Source of the DNA: STC-74 sp031423995
GTDB lineage: Bacteria; Patescibacteriota; Gracilibacteria; BD1-5; UBA2023
Assembly: GCA_031423995.1 (NCBI GenBank)
Contig: JANPGO010000064.1
Location: 1 to 15,744 of the forward strand
DNA: 15,744 nt
Direction of reading: 5' to 3'
How positions within the stretch are numbered: position 1 is the first letter of the stretch; every line of letters begins with the position of its first letter. Both the position numbers and the translations under genes were made by a program. The notes under the pieces are model-generated. The model worked only from the letters and a program-made list of their open reading frames with translations, made no database searches and was not told the DNA's origin. Below, one piece after another: positions 1-8,253 of the stretch.

Positions 1-1
1 A

Positions 2-351
2 TTAAAACGACTTCCCATCCACTGGCTTTTTCGTGAGCGTTGCGAGGTCGATATCTTCTAGAGTGCGAACATTGATAGCACGAGTTGCTATACCATCGTG
101 TTCTCATTCTCAGAAGCACTGAACTCAGCATACTTTGCAGATCGGTGACGGATCTTGTGCGTATTGAATCGATACTCTGTGAGCACATCTTCACCTGAGA
201 GGAGTTCGAAATCAGATTTTGGCACGAATGCGAGGAGGAATCCTTTTCTCTCACAGTATGAACAATTGCACTCGAGTACAGGTTTTGTGAGGTCGAGATC
301 GACCGAGTATTTTACCGCGCTACAATGGCAGCTTCAGGTGAGTTGAGGCAT
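2..351 (-). pseudogene. GFA-like (Mss4-fold) zinc protein, frameshifted
   Basis: Glutathione-dependent formaldehyde-activating (GFA) type protein, a small zinc-binding fold whose Cys ligands are visible. From ATG at 351 the frame gives GSCHC (about residues 6-10) and CNCSYCERKG (28-37), then FVPKSDFELLSGEDVLTEYR. After THKIRHR the frame breaks. Shifting one base near position 141 restores FCKVCGVQCFGEGE and then ATRAINVRTLEDIDL, ending in TAA at 4-2. So all three Cys clusters survive, but a single base (a T, as in CGA-TTC-TGC) is missing. Without correction the protein stops at TAG 90-88, about 87 residues. One Gly (GSCHC) and others in the second half are UGA. It is either a recent pseudogene or a sequencing indel. 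The substrate of this member is not known from sequence. Confidence 0.8.
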
Positions 352-374
352 AGTTTTTATATATGAGAAATAAA

Positions 375-788
375 CTATTGATGACAAGAAAGTTGTATGA
401 TTTTCTCCTTTGTCTTTCTTCATACAATACCTGTCTGTTCTATTCATTCAGACTTTTGGAATGCAAGAATTGCTTTCTTGGTATTTTTTCCATAGGAGTC
501 TCTCTTGTATTTACCCGTAGAATAGTCATCTGTATCAGCTTCCTTTTCAGATAGAAGATGATGCTGTGTGAGGAACACTCGAACTGCTCAAGCATATCCT
601 CCACTATCACCTATTTTTATGGGAGTGGAATATGAGAGCATAGATTGCATACTCTCGCATGAACCATCTACGAAGTATGCAGTACCGGAATTTGTCGAAC
701 AGAAAAGACCGATACTTACTAAAACAAAAATAATAAGTCATTTTGAGCTTCATCTTGAAAATCAGAAAGTGGAGATATAGTGAGTCAT
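375..788 (-). CDS. Membrane-anchored peptidoglycan-binding (PG_binding_1) protein
   Basis: 137 residues, visible only with UGA read as Gly (six such codons, including TFG, SRG, SKG, GYAG, SEG and IVG). Residues about 17-30 (GLIIFVLVSIGLFC) form a membrane segment or lipobox-less signal anchor. Residues about 60-137 match the three-helix peptidoglycan-binding domain: GDSGGYAGAVRVFLTQHHLL, then YGKNTKKAILAFQKSEGIEQ and TGIVGRKTKEKI. The domain binds cell-wall peptides, so the protein probably sits outside the membrane tethered to peptidoglycan. No catalytic domain is present. The ATG at 788 is the only ATG after the upstream in-frame stop; no Shine-Dalgarno is seen. It ends in TAG, 23 nt before the GFA gene on the same strand. 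Confidence 0.85.
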
Positions 789-867
789 GTGAAAGGAAAG
801 ATTATTTGAGTAAATTTCATTCGATTGATTTATTCTCTAGGGAAGATTTGATCATAGCATGAGAAGT

Positions 868-1320
868 TTAAAAATCAGATGAGGTTTGAAGATTCATCAT
901 TCTCGATCTTATGAATCCGAAGTCATGCTCAGATATCTCGAGAAATCCATACATGAGGGGAAATCCCCACTTCTTCACATCTTTCACAAACTCGAGATCA
1001 GAGAGGAGGGGAAGTATGGAAAGTGTAGTGATATCCTGTCTGAAATCAATATTTCGACGAAATGGAGTAAATCCTCATCCCATATCACCCTGATAGAGTA
1101 CCTCATCTCGTACGTATCCCAGAGCCGTAAAGGCCTGGAGTTTATTCTCTTCAGTATTTTCTGGAGTGAATCGATATTTCGAACTGTAGATAAGGATACC
1201 ATCAGCTGTTCGGAGTTTTTTGATATTGGTCGATTTTCCATGGTTGGATTGGATGAATCCTCATGCGATTCCTCGCTTCGCATGTTCCAGACAGACACAG
1301 ATGATGTAGTATTTTGACAT
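868..1320 (-). CDS. EVE domain protein
   Basis: 150 residues spanning one EVE (PUA-like) domain and nothing else. The start MSKYYIICVCLEHAKRGIAG is followed by GGFIQSNHGKSTNIKKL, a short strand GILIYSS, LQAFTALGYVRDEVLYQG, FTPFRRNIDF, and the closing VKKWGFPLMYGFLEISEHDF. This order of blocks is typical of the family. Three Gly are UGA, including the one joining RGIA to GFIQ. EVE domains are known in related proteins to bind modified bases in nucleic acid; that role here is inference. A plus-strand reading frame covers the same bases but has no family signature. ATG at 1320 follows an A/T-rich leader without Shine-Dalgarno. Neighbours are unrelated in function. Confidence 0.88.
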
Positions 1321-1355
1321 ATACTAAAAAAATAAGAGTTTAGACTAATGTGTTT

Positions 1356-1940
1356 TTAGAAGAATTTCTTCCACCACTCTTTCTTCTCGAGTCAGAATTG
1401 CTTCATGAGAAAGAGCCCGAGAAATCCATAGATGATCCCCATCAGTGTACCGACAAGGACATCGGTCGGATAGTGCATGCCATTGTGTATACGTGAGAGT
1501 CACATGAGGAGTATGATGATGACTCCAGAGATGAGAAATCGTCTCTCGAAATAGGTCACGATGATTGCCATCAGGGTCGTGAATGCCATATGACTCGAAG
1601 GGAATGATGAGTCCATGAAGTGATGCCCGATCCCGAGAATATCAGGATGTATGGTCCAAGGTCGAGGACGAAATATGCCAAAATGCACCAAGAGCGTCTT
1701 AAAAAATCATTCATTGATTACGGAGTCGATGATGGTAGCAACAATGAGAGCAAAGAGAAGTGGCTTCCAGAGTCTGTGTTTCTTCCAGATCATGTAGGCG
1801 ACAACAATTCCAAAACTCACAATCATGAAGGGAATATTGCTCACAGACATGAAGAAAGCATCGAGAAATGTTCCATCGAGATTTTGAATTGTCCTGATGA
1901 TCGGGTATTCGAAGGTATCGAGAGTGGCAAAAAGTGACAT
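1356..1940 (-). CDS. PAP2-family membrane phosphatase
   Basis: 194 residues, type 2 phosphatidic acid phosphatase family (undecaprenyl-pyrophosphate or lipid phosphatases). The catalytic motifs are all there: RPRPW preceded by a Lys about ten residues back, then SFPSSHMAF (PSxH motif with the catalytic His), then GLSRIHNGMHYPTDVLVG (SRx5Hx3D motif). Hydrophobic stretches at about residues 35-50, 58-74, 125-160 and 165-185 give a polytopic membrane protein. UGA encodes three Gly, one of them the conserved Gly before SR; in the standard code the gene would be cut into three pieces and lose its active site. It starts 4 nt after the end of the EamA gene, so the two are probably co-transcribed. 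The lipid substrate cannot be told from sequence. Confidence 0.92.
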
Positions 1941-1944
1941 ATTA

Positions 1945-2808
1945 TTATTTTACTTTATTGATATAGTAGACACCGTAGATCGTGAGGATACTCCCAATCA
2001 AAAAACCGATACCAATATGTTCAGAGAAAAAGAAGACTCCGAGAAGAGTAGAAAAAATCAATTGGACATAGTTTCCAAAGCTTACAAAGAGCGGATCAGA
2101 TATTTTCATAAGTTTTTGTACCAAAAAATAGAGTCATACTGTACCGATAGCGCCGATTCATACGATGAGAAGTCAGCCGAGAAGGGTAAGATCTTTATAG
2201 GGATGATCGAGCGTAAGCAGATCATTGATTCAGAGGAATACTCAGATAATGGCTGCAGAAACTACTCAACCATACATGAATTCCATCGGAGTAAATTGTG
2301 TTTTCTTTGCAAAGACGAGATAACTCGCATAACTTGCAGCACCCAGAAGGATAAATATGTTTCCTCGGATATCCCCAACATTTAGCTCTGTTCCACTGTA
2401 TATCTTGGGGAGAAAGAAGATGATACCAGCACCGATCATACTAATCACGATACCAAATATTTTCTTCATCTTGATCTTCTCTTGGAGAATAAAGTATGAG
2501 AGAATTAGGGTGACAATAGGTAATGTCATAAATATTGCTTGCGAAGCTCATAGGTTGGTGGTGCGAATCCCATAAATATAGAATACACTTGAGAGTCCCA
2601 TTCCAGAAGATACCAAGAGAAGTATAGAAATATGCTTTACACTTTTTCTATGCAGAAGCTTATAGAAAGGAAGCATAGTAGTGAAAGCTATAATAAACCT
2701 TAGAAACATGAGACTTCCCGCTGGGAGTTCGTGCAGGACGTATTTTGAGGCAGCTCCAGAGAGAGCAGCTATAAAAGCTATAGAAACGAGGAGAAATATT
2801 TTTTGCAT
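1945..2808 (-). CDS. EamA/DMT-superfamily transporter
   Basis: 287 residues with about ten membrane segments in two homologous halves, as in EamA (RhaT/DMT) permeases. The N-terminal half begins MQKIFLLVSIAFIAALSGAA and contains LPAGSLMFLRFIIAF and the loop ending YGIRTTNLGASQAIFMTLPI, the classic position of the first-half end. The second half contains GNIFILLGAASYASYLVFAK, LFVSFGNYVQLIFSTLLGVF and a final GFLIGSILTIYGVYYINK. Several Gly are UGA, including those in TTNLG, FMYGG and LLIVG. DMT transporters export or import small metabolites; the substrate here is unknown. It overlaps nothing but lies 3 nt after the SnoaL-like gene and 4 nt before the PAP2 gene, suggesting one transcript. Confidence 0.9.
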
Positions 2809-2811
2809 GAT

Positions 2812-3154
2812 TTAGAAATTGATTACCTCAATATATCGGATGATTCCATCTTGTACGATGATTCTTTCTTTTCCATCTCTCGGTGTTTCCCCATTTTGAT
2901 TCCTGAAAATAGCATAGAAACTCTATCTCAATGATTCAATCTCGAATCTCACCAATAGACTGGATCTCCCAATGAAGATATGAGAATTTCTCGAAAAAAC
3001 CTCGCATCATTGTCATAATTGATTCTCTTCAAAAATAGAGTCAGGTTGCATCAGAAGTATAGATTGCTTCTGGATGGATGGTCTTCTCGATTGCATCGAG
3101 GTTGCTCGAATTCGAAAGTTCGAAATAGAGTTTTGCGGTATTGAGAGGAGTCAT
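2812..3154 (-). pseudogene. SnoaL/NTF2-like protein, frameshifted
   Basis: NTF2-fold small protein of about 113 residues once corrected. Frame one gives MTPLNTAKLYFELSNSSNLD, AIEKTIHPEAIYTSDATG, GRESIMTMMRGFFEKFSYLH and WEIQSIGEIRDGIIEIEFLC; the second frame gives NGETPRDGKERIIVQDGIIR and YIEVINF before TAA. The two parts join if one base is removed from the run of four A (plus strand) at 2906-2909, so a single inserted base breaks the gene. UGA encodes Gly in DATG, YFG and RDG. SnoaL-like domains bind or modify small hydrophobic molecules; this member's job is unknown. It sits between the methyltransferase/VOC remnant and the EamA gene on one strand. It may be a recent pseudogene or a read error. 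Confidence 0.75.
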
Positions 3155-3162
3155 AGGAAATA

Positions 3163-3246
3163 TTATGCATTATACGCCTTTTCGATTTCTGCAAAATTGA
3201 GTTGTTTTTCCCCATAAGGGTTTAGATTGTTATTTTTTGCAGACAT
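3163..3246 (-). pseudogene. C-terminal remnant of a VOC/PhnB-like gene
   Basis: A short frame overlapping the tail of the methyltransferase ends in LNFAEIEKAYNA followed by TAA. The complete VOC gene at 4077-4973 ends in LSFREIEKAYDGK at the same distance from its stop. I read this as the surviving 3' end of another VOC gene, with the upstream part lost or replaced by the methyltransferase. Only about 12 residues support it, so chance is not excluded. Confidence 0.45.
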
Positions 3247-4012
3247 AAAATATAGGTGACTTATAGCTATTAAAATTTTTTCATAAAGATCCCTCCATTT
3301 CTCTAGCATCTTCATTTGAAATGTTTGCCATGCTTTCTCTGGTTTCAAGTGTAAACCCTGCGTTCTTAATTTGCTTTTCTACCTCTTTATGGTGAGTAAG
3401 GTGAATGAATTGTCGAGCTTTCGAATATGGACGATCAAAGAATAAATCACCAAAATCTATTTCCTCTATTTTACGTCCAAATGGTCTTAAAATATAAAAT
3501 TTTGTCCATTGCTTTATCCAAAAGAATAAATAAGACCCTGAATAATATCGTTGATGTGCTGTAAGGATAAGGTATCCATCAGATTTTAATACCCTAAAAA
3601 TTTCATTGAGTGCTTTTTGGCGATTTCTTTCCCCTGGAATTTGTGCCCACCCATTATTTGCAAATATTGCACCTTCAAAATAGTTATTTGGATAGGTAAG
3701 TTGTGTCGCATCACCCAATTTGTAAACTATGTTCAACTGTTTCTCAGAAGAAATTTTCTTTACAGTATTGATCATTTCTGGCGTTATATCGACTCCAATT
3801 ACATCAAATCCTCTTTTGTACAATGGAATAGTAGTTCTTCCTGATCCACAACCAATATCAAGTATTTTTGATTTAGGTCGGAAATATTTTTCTATCAGTA
3901 TGCGTTCACTATTCCACAATCCAAAGCTAGCAATCTTAGTATATCTTTTTTGAGTAGTTTCCGAGCCGAACTCGAGTATACTTTCTTGCTTTATATGTTC
4001 CATCTGATCCAT
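3230..4012 (-). CDS. Class I SAM-dependent methyltransferase, probably imported
   Basis: Rossmann-fold methyltransferase. Motif I, KILDIGCGSGRTTIPLYKRG, is at residues about 49-68, followed by VIGVDITPEM (acidic residue that binds the SAM ribose) and LGDATQLTY at about 99-107. GWAQIPGERNRQKALNEIFR and LKSDGYLILTAH follow the usual post-motif helix and strand. The first 243 codons hold 17 Gly, all GGN, none UGA, unlike every large neighbour; then comes TGA at 3283-3281. In the standard code the gene ends there. In this organism's code it runs on for 17 residues (KNFNSYKSPIFYVCKK after the Gly) to TAA at 3232-3230. Base composition is also more A/T-rich than the genes around it. Start ATG 4012; a second in-frame Met lies three codons on. 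Substrate unknown. Confidence 0.87.
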
Positions 4013-4022
4013 ATTTTAGATA

Positions 4023-4028
4023 ATTATA
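4023..4028 (-). promoter_or_regulatory. Candidate -10 box for the methyltransferase
   Basis: A perfect TATAAT on the minus strand lies 10 nt before the methyltransferase ATG, which would give a nearly leaderless transcript. No convincing -35 is visible, and the region is A/T-rich, so a chance match is possible. Confidence 0.35.
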
Positions 4029-4076
4029 GAATTAAATCTTTCCTCTTCTTATGTTAGATATTTGCAGAAGTAAAAG

Positions 4077-4973
4077 TTATTTTCCATCATATGCCTTCTC
4101 GATCTCTCTGAAACTGAGTCGCCTCATCTCCATAAGAGCTTTCATGAGTTTTCATTTTTTCTCTGCATCATCACTTTTCATGTACTCGGTGAAATTCGCA
4201 GGGATGAGTTGCCATGAGACCCCGTATTTATCTGCGACCCATCCACACATCTCAGCTTCCGGAAGGGCAGAGAGCCGATCATAATAATAATCGAGCTCTT
4301 CCTGATCCGCACATGGTACCATGAATGACACTGCACAGGAGAAGTCGAAAGTATGTGGTCCGACCGCGTCCATCGCACTCATAGTAAAATCTCCGATATG
4401 GAACTGTGCATGCTTGATCTTTCACTCGGCACCACCTTCTCACTTCACATATCGTGATAGGATATTCACTCCCGAATGAGCAAACACGCTGGTATAGTAG
4501 TTCACTGCTTCCTCGGCTTTTCCGACTTTCCCCCCAGTAAATGAGAGACACGGAGCGATACGTTGGGAGAGAGTTTTCTCCGTATAGAAGAGCTGCCATG
4601 AGGCCCCATACTTATCCTCGACCCATCCATACCATTCACTCCACGGATAGGCATCAAGGGTCATGAGTGATTTTCCTCATTCAGAAAGACTTTCCCAGAG
4701 TTTCGAAATCTCAGCTTTGTCACTCGAACTCACGAAAAATGATATCGAAGGGTCTATATGGAAATACGGTCCGCCATTGAGCGTTGCAAAGGGAACACCT
4801 ATGAGCTCGAATTCGACGATCATGATATCTCCCTTCTTTGATCCTGGCAGATGTTCATTGGGCTCATCATAGAGTCATGTTGTGGTGATCTTACTTTCTG
4901 GAAAGGTGGAAGTATAGAACTCTGCCATTTCGAGAGCATAGTTGTCATGGGACCAGAGGCAAGTAGTGAGCAT
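4077..4973 (-). CDS. Two-domain PhnB-like VOC protein (glyoxalase fold)
   Basis: 298 residues made of two VOC domains of the PhnB / '3-demethylubiquinone-9 3-methyltransferase' family. Domain 1 (about 1-135) starts MLTTCLWSHDNYALEMAEFY and TSTFPESKI and holds GVPFATLNGGPYFHIDPSIS and WYGWVEDKYGASWQL. Domain 2 (about 136-298) repeats the pattern: APCLSFTGGKVGKAEEAVNY, then CGWVADKYGVSWQLIP, ending MRRLSFREIEKAYDGK. The GWVxDKYGxSWQL block twice is diagnostic of the family. UGA encodes Gly at five places, including TTTG, SEGG, YVKG and EKKG. VOC proteins bind metals and small molecules; despite the family's old name, methyltransferase activity is not implied. Start ATG 4973 matches the usual family start. 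It lies 40 nt after the nucleotidyltransferase gene. Fragments of two further VOC copies flank this locus. Confidence 0.9.
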
Positions 4974-5013
4974 AGAGTGAATAATTATGAAAAAATAAAT
5001 ATAACGGGAAGAG

Positions 5014-5481
5014 TTAGAGTTTTGAATATTTTTCTTGATATTTGCTCCGTGCCATACGGAAGTACTCGTTTTCGGGCATACGTTCATATGCTTCACGGTA
5101 TATATCTTTCAGGGATTCTTGATTCAAGATGTAGAATCGGTTGTTATCAAAGGTGTATTCTATGATTGAACTATCCCGTCCTCAGAGAGACTTTTCTCGC
5201 GAATCTATGTCTATCCTCGCCGAGTCATCTGTGATGATAATATCTCATCGTTGAGTCTTTTCGAGAGATATATCAGGAAATCGATCGTGCCAGATATCCG
5301 AAAACCTGTCTAGAAGAGATGCTGGAAAAAGTATATCGATATCGTGTATGGAACAATCTCGATCTTGTCCTGTGAAGTACCAGACTGCGAGTCAACCATA
5401 AATAATAGGCTGAACTCCCAATTCAGTTGCGATTTTTGAGACCTTATAATAAAGCGGAATATGAGTTTTGAGTGATTGCAT
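5014..5481 (-). CDS. Nucleotidyltransferase-fold protein
   Basis: 155 residues. Near the N-terminus, IIYGGLAVWYFTGQDRDCS then HDIDILF (Gly29-Gly30, Asp47 and Asp49) gives the GG...DxD signature of nucleotidyltransferase-fold proteins such as minimal NTases and aminoglycoside or lincosamide adenylyltransferases. A later acidic strand, ARIDIDSREKSL, could supply the third metal ligand. The C-terminal part ends FYILNQESLKDIYREAYERM, resembling the loop after the core of uncharacterised NTases. UGA encodes Gly in YGG, QRG and SLG. There is no HEPN or MNT-type partner next to it, so a toxin role is not supported. It starts 12 nt after the 5' scrap of a VOC gene and ends 40 nt before the intact VOC gene. 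The acceptor molecule is unknown. Confidence 0.68.
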
Positions 5482-5493
5482 TATTATGATAAT

Positions 5494-5535
5494 TTAAGAA
5501 AATCTATCGTGAGACCAGAGGCAAGTGGTAAGCAT
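5494..5535 (-). pseudogene. 5' remnant of a second VOC gene
   Basis: Fourteen codons beginning MLTTCLWSHD, identical in protein to the first ten residues of the VOC gene at 4973. The DNA differs only at third codon positions (for example CTC/CTT, ACT/ACC, TCC/TCT, CAT/CAC, GAC/GAT). After Asp10 similarity stops and the frame ends at TAA (RFS, stop). This is the start of a former coding copy that diverged under selection before being truncated. Confidence 0.7.
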
Positions 5536-5557
5536 AGAAAGAGGGGTTAGGGAAATA

Positions 5558-6169
5558 TTAGAGAAAAGTGCTGAGTTTGTATCCGATAAGATAATATACT
5601 TCTCTCAAGAGAAATAAAGTTTTATTTTTCCATGACCGGTACTGAGAGTAGGGTGTCGGTGACGAATATGTAGGGATTCAGAGGATTCTCGACATGAGTG
5701 TAGCTCGTTTCATATGGTATGGATCACTCACGAGAAGGGCAGATTTCATATGTTCTTTTTGGATAATTCAGGCAATAAATGAGAGATTTTCTCGTGTTTT
5801 TGTCGAAGATTCCTCGATAAATATATCCTTCTCAGGGATGCCATGTTCGATGGCGTATTTTTTCGCGACTGCGGATTCACTCGAGAGTTTTCACTCTCAG
5901 AATCATCACGTGAAAATGATTTTCTTCACGATCCTCTTCTCATAGAGCCAGAGCGCATGGTCGATCCGTGCGGCGAAAACAGGCGATGGCACATCTCACC
6001 ATATGGCAGCACCGAATACTATAGCTGTATCCGATGGTCGTGTCTCATTAACATACGAAAAACTATATATCTGCCATCCAGTCCAGAGGATATAGCTGAT
6101 GATAGCTATGACGAGTATATTGAAGATTCGTTTTCAGGATATATGTTTATTCGAGTATATTTTCTGCAT
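5558..6169 (-). CDS. DUF218 (YdcF/SanA/ElyC-like) membrane-anchored protein
   Basis: 203 residues. An N-terminal membrane segment (about 18-34, NILVIAIISYILWTGW) is followed by a DUF218 domain: DTAIVFGAAIWGD, PVFAARIDHALWLY, KKIIFTGGFGEGK, ESAVAKKYAIEHGIPEKDIF, IEESSTKTRENL, SALLVSDPYHMKRA and LGIPTYSSP. These match the family's blocks in order, including TGG and the EE.S..T.EN segment. Eight Gly are UGA, four of them in the TGGFGEG loop, so the domain is invisible in the standard code. Relatives affect envelope integrity and polysaccharide handling in other bacteria; the reaction is not established. Start ATG 6169; upstream frame is open, but the preceding gene ends only 20 nt away. It probably shares a transcript with the two membrane genes upstream. 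Confidence 0.9.
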
Positions 6170-6188
6170 GTATGAGCAAAATAGAATT

Positions 6189-6869
6189 CTAATGTCCGAG
6201 AACCGACGGATCAATATATCAGAGTCCTGAGAGGTATGTATGGACGAGTATAAGTGGAATCGATGTAACAATTGGGAAGAAAAATCCTAGAGCATATCTC
6301 AGGAGAGGATGCAATACTTTTTCTCCTTGAGCCGTGAGTGAGAGATATGAGGGGAGGATAATCCCGATATAGGTGAACATCGTTACTGGTACAAGGGGAA
6401 TGCCGATAATCGGCAGTGTCATGACGTGGACATAGATCTTCTCTGAAAAGAGTCCAAACATTCATACGAGGATGAGAAATTCCTTCTGAGTATAGTGGTA
6501 TCGAGTCAGGAGAAAATACCAAGCGATGATAAATCCTGGGAGAAGGAGGAGATTATTTGCATAGTAGGGGAGAACTCTAGAAAAGAGTGTCGGTAGATTC
6601 GGTGCACTGAGGAGATTCACAGTCAATCATGCAAAGGTCTCTTCGAGGAGGATCATCACAATTCCGAGCGAGAGAAAGGTGACGAAACTTCCGAGAGGAC
6701 TTTTTTGGAATCTTGCCCCGAGAGCATCCCTATTCTTCCAGACGAAATACGTGATACTGAGCCAGATCACATAGTAGAATCCTCTCGCCGAACTCGGAGT
6801 TGCTCAGAAGAACATGACTGTCACGAGGAAAGTACAGATGAGAGTGATGATAAAGAGAGATTTTGGCAT
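6189..6869 (-). CDS. Unrecognised seven-helix membrane protein
   Basis: 226 residues and almost wholly hydrophobic. Likely membrane helices: about 4-22, 31-44, 60-76, 104-121, 130-146, 150-174 and 189-212. Short polar loops carry KNRDALGARFQKSP (45-58) and TRYHYTQKE (122-130). I do not recognise a family and see no catalytic motif. Three Gly are UGA (FFGATP, TFAGLT, SGLGYI). ATG at 6869 follows the DUF2238 stop by 12 nt, and the DUF218 start follows 20 nt after this gene's TAG, so the three membrane genes look like one unit. The context suggests an envelope role, but this is inference. Confidence 0.75.
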
Positions 6870-6881
6870 AGGTATCGTATG

Positions 6882-7481
6882 TTAGAGTAGTCTCTTCAAG
6901 GCTCGATCATGAAACCGACTGAAGAAGAGAATCCCGATGATTGCCCCGAGCATCGCATAGAACATATCGGACTGTGTGTCCCAGATATATCCCTGTGTCC
7001 CGAGAAATGAGTCACCCGCCGAACCCGTCAATACCGATATTCACCACTCGAAGATCTCATAGAGCGAGCTCAGTGCCATACAGAGTGTGATCGAGAGGAA
7101 TCCGAGCCAACCCTTCTTCGTGACAACTGACTTCCTCAATAGGATCTCTCTCGAGATGAATGCCGGGATGAATCCCTGTGCGAGGTGTCCGAGCTTATCA
7201 TAGTTATTGCGTGCTTGTCCGAGGACATCGCGTATCCAGTCAAAGAGGGGGACTTCCGCATAGGTATAGTGCCCACCGACACAGAGGATGATCGCATGGA
7301 TGAGGATGAGTGTGTAGAGAAAATTCGTCAGTGGGAATCTGCGATAGGTCAAGATGATGACGACCAGTCCGATAAGGGTAGGGAAGACCTCGAGGAACCA
7401 CGTGAGGTAGTCATGTGGTGCTATAGCTGACCAGAGAAGGACGATGAGAAAGGTGATGAGGAGGGTAAGGTGGTAGCGCAT
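6882..7481 (-). CDS. DUF2238 (YjdF-like) membrane protein
   Basis: 199 residues, polytopic membrane protein matching DUF2238/YjdF. Family blocks: hydrophobic N-terminus MRYHLTLLITFLIVLLWSAI, then YDKLGHLAQGFIPAFISREI (about 94-113), LSSLYEIFEWG, SFLGTQGYIWDTQSDMFYAM and a last helix LGAIIGILFF. The conserved KxGH, E..EW and DTQ.DM polar residues within helices are all present. The single internal UGA falls directly after EW, at a position usually occupied by a small residue; without it the last quarter of the protein is lost. Function of the family is unknown. Stop TAA lies 12 nt before the next membrane gene. The gene is G+C-richer than the NYN gene upstream. Confidence 0.88.
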
Positions 7482-7522
7482 AGATAATGTTTTGCCCTAT
7501 TTTCAAGAATTAAATTTAGGAA

Positions 7523-8116
7523 TTATTCGGATAATTGTTTATTATTTTCATCTATTTGTATTTCTTTTTCAAAGAACACTTCGTCAAGTAAGAAAAATAT
7601 ATCTACCATATTTTTTATAGAAGTATCTAATCAATCTGAAAAAGCTCAGACAATAACTTTTTTTCCGGATGACATAGTTTCAGAATATACTTTCTTAAAA
7701 TCTCAATCTCAGCTTAATATAGAAATACATTCTATATTTACCATATTTGAGTATTTCAATGAATCTACAGCAATATGAATATCAACTAGTCTTGATTTAT
7801 GAGATTTCACAAGTTTTTTAAAAACAAAGGGGACTAGTTGACATATTCAGTAATAATTCCCTGAATGAATAAATTTATTCTCAGAAATTCTTTCTTCAAT
7901 AGTACGTAAGTATTTATCATCTCAAATAGCACTTGTATAGTAAATTACTCTGAAAATATCTACCCTATAGAATGGGGCAATATTCTGATGCCATACAAAT
8001 ACATCAGGTATATGAACAACCTCTTTTAACGGTATTCGTCACTTTTTAATCATTTCTTGATATCTGATTACTAAATTCTCTCAATCAATAAGGAAAATGC
8101 TTTTTACGAGAGCCAT
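7523..8116 (-). CDS. NYN-domain (LabA/DUF88-like) putative RNase
   Basis: 197 residues in an A/T-rich stretch that looks empty in the standard code: nine of about eleven Gly are UGA. With code 25 a full NYN (PIN-like) domain appears. Acidic motifs are in place: FLIDGEN (Asp11), LVDIHIAVD (Asp112, Asp118) and ILSGDGDFKKVY (Asp137, Asp139), as in LabA/NYN nucleases that bind Mg2+. KKVIVGAFSDGLDTSIKNMVD is the usual final strand and helix. The first acidic site, DGEN, and SGDGD both rely on UGA. Family members are RNases or RNA-binding regulators; the target here is unknown. ATG 8116 is preceded by a -10-like TATAAT only 9 nt away. It is a single-gene unit between the membrane operon and the toxin-antitoxin module. 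Confidence 0.9.
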
Positions 8117-8125
8117 ATTTAAGAA

Positions 8126-8131
8126 ATTATA
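8126..8131 (-). promoter_or_regulatory. Candidate -10 box for the NYN gene
   Basis: Perfect TATAAT on the minus strand, 9 nt before the NYN ATG. The same box occurs at the matching place in the second copy of the surrounding repeat, upstream of the antitoxin gene, which supports it as a real promoter element. No clear -35. It predicts an almost leaderless mRNA. Confidence 0.5.
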
Positions 8132-8202
8132 AAACTATTTTCATTAAAAAATATACTATCTATTTCTTTAGTATACCGTATTCCACATTTTTTCAAGCAG
8201 AT

Positions 8203-8233
8203 AAAAAACCCACCAACTTGAGATTGATAGGTT
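8203..8233 (-). terminator. Terminator after the RelE-like gene
   Basis: On the minus strand, CCTATCAA and TTGGTGGG can pair (with two G-T wobbles) around a 7-base loop, followed by six T. It lies about 20 nt after the toxin stop codon. Weaker than copy B because of base changes in one arm. Confidence 0.65.
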
Positions 8234-8253
8234 CTTCTATAATTCAATATCCA

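Larger units (their letters stand above)
8126..8233. repeat. Terminator-promoter direct repeat, copy A
   Basis: About 108 nt that align, with small gaps, to 8773-8870 in the same orientation. The best part is TACCGTATTCC, then an AAAAAACCCACCAACT block and GAGATTGAT. Weaker similarity continues through TAGATAGTA to the TATAAT box. The two copies bracket the toxin-antitoxin genes. Confidence 0.7.

Noticed and set aside
363..780. Two plus-strand frames of 63 and 70 codons
   Set aside because: They lie opposite the peptidoglycan-binding gene, whose domain is unmistakable in code 25.
886..1317. A 143-codon plus-strand frame
   Set aside because: It mirrors the EVE-domain gene on the other strand and has no family signature of its own.
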